NCBI GenBank assembly: GCA_040880365.1
Contig: JBBDIO010000290.1
Span: 1-10,853 of the forward strand
Reading direction: 5' to 3'
Source of the DNA: JBBDIO01 sp040880365
Lineage (GTDB): Bacteria; Chloroflexota; Anaerolineae; Caldilineales; Caldilineaceae
Length of the DNA: 10,853 nucleotides
A program made the position numbers and the translations under genes. Position 1 is the stretch's first letter, and each line of letters opens with the position of its first letter. Shown piece by piece: positions 5,754-10,853 of this stretch. The notes beneath the pieces were generated by a model. It was not told the origin of the DNA, made no database searches, and worked only from the letters and a program-made list of their open reading frames with translations.

Positions 5754-8129
5754 TTACCCCTGATTGTTGGCGCGCAGCAGCTTGTTGACACGCAAGGTTC
5801 GCCGATAGCCGCACAACCGTGTCCATCGGGCGTCGGCCCGCGTTTCGGCTTCCAGCTTGGCAGCTTCTGGACCGTAGCGGGCATCGCTGATATCCACGCC
5901 CAGCTGCCGCATTTCCCGCGCAACCAGGCGCCCCGTATCCTGATTCGTGCGCACGCGCGCCGTCACATAGTCCCCCAGCTCGCGGCCATATTCCAGGGGC
6001 GTCTCGTCCGGCTGGATTGGACGTCCCAGTCGTTGACCCCAGGCCAGAAGCTCATGCCACGAATCGCGCCCCTGTCCCCAGCGGTTCACCGCAAAGCGCA
6101 ATCCCAACCAGGCCAGTCCCAGCAATGGGACCAGCCACAGCCAGACCTGCCATGTCAATTGCAGCTCATTGTTCCCGGTTTCAGATGCAGATATCTGCGG
6201 CACTGCGGCGGAGGACCCTGTCCCCGTGAACGATGTGTTGCCAATGCGCAACAACAGCGGGCGCGCCGCAGTCGGCTCAAAGGGAATCCAGCCCGCTTCC
6301 GGGAAGTAGACTTCCGCCCACGAATGAGCATCCGCCTCGGTCACAACGTGAGACATATCGCCGGGATTCCAGTAGCCGCCCGAAAAGCCGGTGGCAAACC
6401 GGGTGGGCAAACCGACCAGACGCGCCAACACCACAAATGCCGTTGCGTAATAATCACAGTAGCCGCGCTGCAAATCGAACAGGAAGTAATCGGCGATGTC
6501 CTCCACCGCGCGCGGCGGCCCCGGCACCTCCAGATCGTATTCATAGGTGCGCAAATATGCCTCTATCGCCGCCGCCCGCGCATAGGCAGATTCATGCTCC
6601 TGCGCAATCTCGGCGGCAAGGGCGCGCGTCCGATCAGAAATGGTATCGGGCAGAGCCAGATGTTCTCCCAATCCCAGTTCCGTCAGCGCTTCGGCCTCCC
6701 ACACAGGCAGCGTCAACAGCTCTGCTTCACTGACCGCGGGGATTGCCGAAACGACCGTATAGCTCTGCGCGCGCGACCAGGCAGCCACGACATCATTTTC
6801 GGCCCGCGTTTCCAGCCGAAAATCCACAGAAGCCTCCATCAATTCGGGCGCGGCATAGAGGATTTGGGTTGTCCCGGCCATGATCACACTCTGGACCAGT
6901 TCACGACGTCCACCGGGCAGTTCTTCAAAACGGTTTTCGTCTGCCACAAAGGGTGTGCGCACCATGCCATTCGGATTAGACCACCCGCGCCCATTATATT
7001 CAGAAAAGGTGCCGCCGCGCATATAGTGGCTGGGCGGTCCGATCTCCTCGAACGGAATATCAGTAAGGTAAGGCTCATTGGTGCGATAGCGCAACACTTC
7101 AATCTGGCGCAGAGTTGGCCCACCCGCCAATAGAAAGTCGTTGGGCATCCCCCCGCCGACCCCACCGCGCCGTCGGCTCGATGTGCCCTGTGCGTCGGGC
7201 AATACCCGCTCCACATTGTCCTCGATTTGCTGGTTGAGGGGGACCATATAGTCGTAATATGCCTGCGCAATCGGCGCCACATAGATATTGGGAAAGACCG
7301 CCGCCACGCCCACGATGCCCACGACCACCAATAGCGCGGCCAAAACCCGTTCGGCCCCAATGCCTGCGTTATAATCCATGCCGCGCGCCACCCAGCGCGC
7401 GGTCATCCGTTCTTGATCCAATACCAAATGCAGCAGAATCGTCAGAAGGATGGCATAGACAAACGCGCCTCGCGCCATACTCCCATAGGCGAGTTGTACC
7501 ATGACAATCCACAGCAACGGCAGCGCAATGATCAGGCCGCGTTGCGTCCGCCGCGCAAGAATCACTGCGCCCCCGGCCACCGCCCAGAACGCAATGGCAA
7601 AGAGAAACGCCACAACCAGATTATCTTGCGCCGCGCCACCAGCCAGAACGCCCTGCCGCCAAAGGTCCACACGGGTCACCAGGCGACCCATTTCCAACAG
7701 CACGTGCTGCCAGGGTCCGAACCAGTTGCCATTTTCCCACATGCGCCACACGGTCAGCGGGCTGGGCAACCAGCCGGCGGTCAGCTGGATCACCAGCAGC
7801 AAACCCAGCAACACATAGACCACACTCAAAATCACCGCAATCCACCGCGGACGTGGGGCAAAAAACGCAGCGCGCCGCCATCCCAGCATCAGCCATGCCG
7901 CGATCACGCCCAACGGCCCGGCCAGCGCAACGCTGCCATCATAGCCGGGAATTTCGACCCACGCCGTACTGCGTAGGGTAAATGCAGGCATGGCCGCCAG
8001 AATCAGGATAATGAGAAACGCGCCCCACCCCAATGCCGGACGCAAACGCGTGCGCACAACGCGCAGGATGCGCACGGGTAGCGGCGTGCCCGATTCCGCC
8101 CAACCCCCAATCTGCCCGTCAGCCGCCAT
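5754..8129 (-). CDS. TgpA-like membrane protein with transglutaminase-like domain (DUF3488/DUF4129 architecture)
   Basis: A 791-residue polytopic protein. About seven membrane helices fill the first 280 residues (approximately 33-50, 67-86, 95-118, 169-191, 198-217, 222-237, 261-281). An outward-facing region includes the transglutaminase-like domain: GYCDYYATAF gives Cys558, ADAHSWAEVYF gives His602, and WIPFEPT places Glu618 where the third member of the triad is often Asp. One more helix (about 662-682) precedes a cytoplasmic tail with DETPLEYGREL (708-718) and RYGPEA (751-756), as in DUF4129 tails. The order matches Pseudomonas TgpA-type proteins; the role is envelope-linked but poorly known in most bacteria, and the domain may act as a protease or amidase rather than a cross-linker. 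Start ATG at 8129 overlaps the DUF58 stop (TAATG) and has GAGGAGG ten bases upstream. It converges with the SRPBCC gene across 14 bases. Confidence 0.9.
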   Translation of the reverse strand: MAADGQIGGWAESGTPLPVRILRVVRTRLRPALGWGAFLIILILAAMPAFTLRSTAWVEIPGYDGSVALAGPLGVIAAWLMLGWRRAAFFAPRPRWIAVILSVVYVLLGLLLVIQLTAGWLPSPLTVWRMWENGNWFGPWQHVLLEMGRLVTRVDLWRQGVLAGGAAQDNLVVAFLFAIAFWAVAGGAVILARRTQRGLIIALPLLWIVMVQLAYGSMARGAFVYAILLTILLHLVLDQERMTARWVARGMDYNAGIGAERVLAALLVVVGIVGVAAVFPNIYVAPIAQAYYDYMVPLNQQIEDNVERVLPDAQGTSSRRRGGVGGGMPNDFLLAGGPTLRQIEVLRYRTNEPYLTDIPFEEIGPPSHYMRGGTFSEYNGRGWSNPNGMVRTPFVADENRFEELPGGRRELVQSVIMAGTTQILYAAPELMEASVDFRLETRAENDVVAAWSRAQSYTVVSAIPAVSEAELLTLPVWEAEALTELGLGEHLALPDTISDRTRALAAEIAQEHESAYARAAAIEAYLRTYEYDLEVPGPPRAVEDIADYFLFDLQRGYCDYYATAFVVLARLVGLPTRFATGFSGGYWNPGDMSHVVTEADAHSWAEVYFPEAGWIPFEPTAARPLLLRIGNTSFTGTGSSAAVPQISASETGNNELQLTWQVWLWLVPLLGLAWLGLRFAVNRWGQGRDSWHELLAWGQRLGRPIQPDETPLEYGRELGDYVTARVRTNQDTGRLVAREMRQLGVDISDARYGPEAAKLEAETRADARWTRLCGYRRTLRVNKLLRANNQG

Positions 8130-9790
8130 TAGTTCACGTCCTCCTCAACCTCATAGGCAACCGCACCGCCTGTCGGCGTCGAGCGGATGACCGTGCGCCG
8201 CCGCCGCTGGGTTGTCATGGGCGCATACGCATCCGACGCCGCCAGGTGACTGGTCTGCACGCGCTGGGCAAGCAGCAATTCCTGCAAGCGAAACGCTGCC
8301 TGCATTTGCGCCTCAACCGCCTGCGCGCTCAAGTGACTGCCCGACTGCACATCCGCGTGTGCATCCGCGTGTGCATCATACGGTGTATCAGTATGGCCGT
8401 CAGACTGCGCCGCTGCCGCATCGCCGCGGCGGGGGGATGTGATCAGAATCGCGTGGGCATCCAGCCCGCCAGAGCGCAGATGCAACAGATCGGCAGGCCA
8501 ATAGTCACCGACCAGTTCGCCCAAAGTAGATGCGCTATCCGGCCACTGGACATGCGGTGTAATCACTACCAGCGTACTACGCGGGCCGAACAATTCCCGG
8601 TTGCCCGCCAGCAATCGTCCCAAAGAAACCGGACCCGCCTGCACCGGCGCCAACGCGGTGAGAATTTCCCACAAATGGGCCGCTCCCCCTTTCGGGCGGA
8701 CACACACATTGGCGTTGCCCAGCGAATACGCGCCGTCGCCGTCAACACCATGCAAATCGCTGCCATGCCAGTGTGTGCCGGGCACGACATCACGTCGAAA
8801 ATCGTCAGGCAGGATCAATTCGGGATCATCCACAACACCACTCTGTGCCAACAGCCCAACCCCGCGACCTTCACTGCCACTCAACAAAGACGCGGCCAGA
8901 CTTGCCGCGGCCACAATCCCAAATTCCAGCGTACCGCGCGGGCCATCGCCCAGTTGCGCCGCGGCCCACAGGTCCAGCACAATCCAGATGTCGCCCGTTG
9001 GCTCCGTTTCCAGCTCGCGCACCATCAACCGCCCTCGATGTGCCGTCACGCGCCAGTGGATACGGCGCAGGCTATCGCCCGGCTGATAGTCCAACACACT
9101 GTAAGCAGGCGTCGAACCGAGGATCGAGCGGCGGCGACGATCAATGCCGGTGGACTGTCCGTGAGGAAATTTTCCATGCTGCAACTGCACAATCTGCGGG
9201 TAGATGACAATCACTTCTTCCTTGGGAAACAAAAGCTGCAATCCCAGCAAACCAAAGGGGTCGGCAAGCAGCAGTTCGTAGGGGCCCAAGCGATACACGC
9301 CCCGTTGATGACATTCAACCGTTCGCCGCCACCGATAATTGGTATTGCCCCCACAGGCAACTACCTGGCCGGGTTTCTTGCCGGGGAAGCGCGAGTAGTC
9401 CACCATCTCCGCCCACAGCACCGGAACATATGAATTGTTGCGAATCTCAAACTCATCCTGAAACGTATCGCCTACCACCAGTTGCCCGCCCATGCGCGTA
9501 TGCGCCAAAGTCACATGTTGCGCGTGCTGCCGGATCCAATAGAGTGCCGCGCCATAGAGACCCAGCAATACGACGAAAAGCACAATCCAGACGGGGTGAG
9601 GTGTGAGCAATTGATTGAGGATAACGAGCGGCAGAAAATAAAGCGGCCAGCGCACGCGCAGTGTTAGGGTTGCGTGGGTCGGCAAACCACGGGTCAGCCG
9701 TGTAGCCCGAACAACTTCCTGTTTCCAGCGAGTCCGGTCTATACTGAGCGAGGAGATAAACTGCATGCGTCTGCTTTCACTAACAACCAC
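8129..9790 (-). CDS. DUF58 domain protein (von Willebrand A-like), membrane-anchored
   Basis: Partner of the transglutaminase-like protein encoded next to it. The product is 553 residues with two membrane helices near 47-62 and 66-86. A beta-rich region follows, and then the DUF58 signature at 230-260, from YSVLDYQPGDSLRRIHWR through GRLMVREL. The following WIVLDLWAAAQ strand (269-279) is the start of the vWA-like fold but has no DxSxS metal site, which is common in this family. The tail beyond about 455 is low-complexity, with His/Asp/Ala repeats. The annotated start is a GTG at 9790 with no clear Shine-Dalgarno; an ATG at 9766 (residue 9) is an equal choice. DUF58 genes usually follow a MoxR AAA+ ATPase; none is present, and this gene is first in its operon. 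It is divergent from the PyrK-like gene. Confidence 0.9.
   Translation of the reverse strand: MVVSESRRMQFISSLSIDRTRWKQEVVRATRLTRGLPTHATLTLRVRWPLYFLPLVILNQLLTPHPVWIVLFVVLLGLYGAALYWIRQHAQHVTLAHTRMGGQLVVGDTFQDEFEIRNNSYVPVLWAEMVDYSRFPGKKPGQVVACGGNTNYRWRRTVECHQRGVYRLGPYELLLADPFGLLGLQLLFPKEEVIVIYPQIVQLQHGKFPHGQSTGIDRRRRSILGSTPAYSVLDYQPGDSLRRIHWRVTAHRGRLMVRELETEPTGDIWIVLDLWAAAQLGDGPRGTLEFGIVAAASLAASLLSGSEGRGVGLLAQSGVVDDPELILPDDFRRDVVPGTHWHGSDLHGVDGDGAYSLGNANVCVRPKGGAAHLWEILTALAPVQAGPVSLGRLLAGNRELFGPRSTLVVITPHVQWPDSASTLGELVGDYWPADLLHLRSGGLDAHAILITSPRRGDAAAAQSDGHTDTPYDAHADAHADVQSGSHLSAQAVEAQMQAAFRLQELLLAQRVQTSHLAASDAYAPMTTQRRRRTVIRSTPTGGAVAYEVEEDVN
8140..8146 (-). promoter_or_regulatory. Strong ribosome binding site for the transglutaminase-like gene
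   Basis: GAGGAGG on the minus strand lies ten bases before the ATG at 8129, inside the last codons of the DUF58 gene. It supports that start and, with the TAATG overlap, coupled expression of the two membrane proteins. Confidence 0.75.
8351..8374. repeat. Perfect 12-base tandem duplication in the DUF58 C-terminal tail
   Basis: ATCCGCGTGTGC occurs twice in tandem. On the minus strand it encodes Ala-His-Ala-Asp twice, in a His-rich low-complexity tail. The frame is kept. Confidence 0.85.
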
Positions 9791-9813
9791 GGGAAACGGG
9801 AGCCAGGTGCTTT

Positions 9814-9832
9814 GAGCATACCTTGGAGCATA
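9814..9832. repeat. Two direct GAGCATA repeats, 12 bases apart
   Basis: GAGCATA at 9814-9820 and 9826-9832, in the roughly 145-base divergent region between the DUF58 and PyrK-like genes. The spacing is just over one helical turn, so a regulator site is possible. I could not place convincing -35/-10 boxes in 9791-9921 on either strand. Confidence 0.3.
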
Positions 9833-9921
9833 TCAATGCAGGAGCAAGCCCAACGAAATCGCACGCGCCTACACGGTGTGTCGGTGCGCGAATTGCCAAT
9901 ACTCGCCATGCCGATATCCAC

Positions 9922-9949
9922 ATGACAGACTCCGAATGACAGACAGCGA
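9922..9949 (+). repeat. Near-perfect 14-base tandem duplication of the start region, making a five-codon leader ORF
   Basis: ATGACAGACTCCGA (9922-9935) is followed directly by ATGACAGACAGCGA (9936-9949), with 12 of 14 bases the same. The first ATG opens a five-codon frame (M-T-D-S-E) whose TGA at 9937-9939 overlaps the second ATG in an ATGA arrangement. The second ATG starts the PyrK-like protein. There is no strong Shine-Dalgarno before either ATG. Confidence 0.7.
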
Positions 9950-10835
9950 TACGAACAGCATTCGCCGCTGGGCGACGGTGGTAGAGTCACCGCGTCGGGT
10001 TGGTGACCGCTGGACACTGCATGTTACTTTGGACCAACCCTGGACCGACGAATCGGTCGGCGGACGGTTTTTTATGACACGCTGTGGAATCGAAGACGAT
10101 ACCACAGACAGCCACGCGTGGAACTACTATGCAGGTTGCCCGGTCTATGCCATCACCTTGCAGCCCGCAGCCCACAACGATCAACCGTCACAGGAATCAA
10201 CAGATTCGGCACGTCCCTGCGCGCGCTGGCATTGGCTGCTACCCGCCCCCACCGACCCCAGTTTGCCGTGGCTACTGGCGCGCCGGCCCGGAGACAGAAT
10301 ACTGGTTTACGGGCCGTATGGCAATCCCTTTTCTGTGCCTGCCCCGGCCACCCGCCGCAACCTGGTCGTCATTGCCGACTCGGCCCGACTGCTGGCTTTG
10401 TTAAGTCCTATACACGAATTTCTGGACCACGGTGGCCGTGTTTCGGTGCTGGTGCTACCCGGCCTGGATGGCGTCAATCATACCGCAGCGCTGGTGCACG
10501 CCTTGGCGATTCAGGTGGAGTTGCAGTTTTTAGAAGCAGGCAGCAATGATCCGGCATTTATCGACGGCGTGCGCTGGGCCGATACTGCCCTGTTTGCGGT
10601 AGATGCCGCTCAACTTTACCAAATGGCCTATAAAATGCGCAACGCCCGATTTCAAACGTCAATTGCGGGCAGTTCCAATGTGCAGGATGAGTTTGCCTAT
10701 GCCCTGGTCGAAGCCGATTTGCTTTGCGGATATGGCGCGTGTTTGGCCTGTAGCGTGCCGACTGCGGGAGGCGGCGTCACCCGCGCCTGTATCCACGGCC
10801 CAATTTTCCCTCTCTCGCGCCTGGTAGGGCCTTGA
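9936..10835 (+). CDS. PyrK-like [2Fe-2S] protein (dihydroorotate dehydrogenase electron transfer subunit family), cofactor motifs degenerate
   Basis: PyrK passes electrons from dihydroorotate dehydrogenase B to NAD through FAD and a [2Fe-2S] centre. This 299-residue protein has the family's C-terminal cluster motif, CGYGACLACSVPT with Cys264, Cys269, Cys272 and Cys285 (spacing 4, 2, 12), and the closing CIHGPIF (285-291). The middle keeps GDRILVYGPYGNPF (119-132), matching the PyrK LGPLGNGF turn. The FAD-binding RRPISI segment appears instead as GCPVYAITL (67-75), and the glycine-rich NAD motif (GGGxGxxPL) as IADSARLLALL (146-156). Residues 76-98 are a polar insertion. I choose the ATG at 9936; an in-frame start at 9876 would add 20 Cys/Arg-rich residues with no Shine-Dalgarno. 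No pyrD is in the window, and only 18 bases follow the stop, so the downstream partner is out of view. It may be a PyrK paralogue with a changed role. Confidence 0.7.
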   Translation: MTDSDTNSIRRWATVVESPRRVGDRWTLHVTLDQPWTDESVGGRFFMTRCGIEDDTTDSHAWNYYAGCPVYAITLQPAAHNDQPSQESTDSARPCARWHWLLPAPTDPSLPWLLARRPGDRILVYGPYGNPFSVPAPATRRNLVVIADSARLLALLSPIHEFLDHGGRVSVLVLPGLDGVNHTAALVHALAIQVELQFLEAGSNDPAFIDGVRWADTALFAVDAAQLYQMAYKMRNARFQTSIAGSSNVQDEFAYALVEADLLCGYGACLACSVPTAGGGVTRACIHGPIFPLSRLVGP

Positions 10836-10853
10836 CACACGCCTAGACACACA

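Noticed and set aside
5604..7133. Long plus-strand open frame antisense to the transglutaminase-like gene
   Set aside because: It is a mirror of a GC-rich coding strand: the product is Arg/Pro/Gln/His-rich, has no domain I recognise, and the opposite strand encodes a clear multi-motif protein.
8341..8380. Short repeat array as a CRISPR fragment
   Set aside because: The two 12-base units are directly adjacent with no spacers and lie in frame within the DUF58 gene.
8033..9433. Long plus-strand open frame antisense to the DUF58 gene
   Set aside because: Same reason: composition is typical of an antisense shadow, and the minus strand has the DUF58 signature.

Overview
The window is a dense bacterial chromosomal segment, GC-rich by eye, with short gaps and no rRNA, tRNA, CRISPR array, transposase, integrase or phage gene. 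The gene content fits a Chloroflexota-like bacterium: a methyltransferase beside sfsA, a DUF58 plus TgpA-type transglutaminase pair, an amidohydrolase-type deaminase, and a PyrK-like [2Fe-2S] protein. That placement is an inference from gene style, not from a marker gene.

Layout. (1) Positions 1-3127 hold four minus-strand genes that look like one operon. In transcription order they are a membrane-anchored thermolysin-like metallopeptidase (1703-3127), sfsA (897-1667), a class I SAM methyltransferase (212-874, GTG start chosen) and the start of an unidentified gene running off the left edge (1-135). Gaps are 35, 22 and 76 bases. (2) A 108-base divergent region (3128-3235) carries a GC hairpin followed by T's when read on the minus strand, just before the peptidase start codon. 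(3) Plus-strand genes follow: an adenosine deaminase family enzyme (3236-4357), a weak terminator candidate, then an overlapping pair, a PlsC-family acyltransferase (4518-5306) and an SRPBCC/START-like protein (5299-5739). (4) These converge, across 14 bases, on a two-gene minus-strand operon: DUF58 protein (8129-9790) then a polytopic transglutaminase-like protein (5754-8129), joined by a TAATG overlap and a strong Shine-Dalgarno. (5) A roughly 145-base divergent region leads to a plus-strand PyrK-like iron-sulfur protein (9936-10835), whose start region is a near-perfect 14-base tandem duplication.

Working together: the DUF58/transglutaminase pair is a known envelope-associated module, usually with a MoxR ATPase that is not visible here. 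The acyltransferase and SRPBCC protein are probably co-translated and may share a lipid-related role. The other genes look like housekeeping or hypothetical functions. I do not see a convincing new multi-gene system. The most unusual points are a PyrK-like protein that keeps its iron-sulfur cysteines but appears to lack the usual flavin and NAD motifs, the possible attenuator before the peptidase, a 15-base perfect inverted repeat inside sfsA, and several short in-frame tandem duplications that add His-rich or Thr/Asn-rich stretches to otherwise ordinary proteins.
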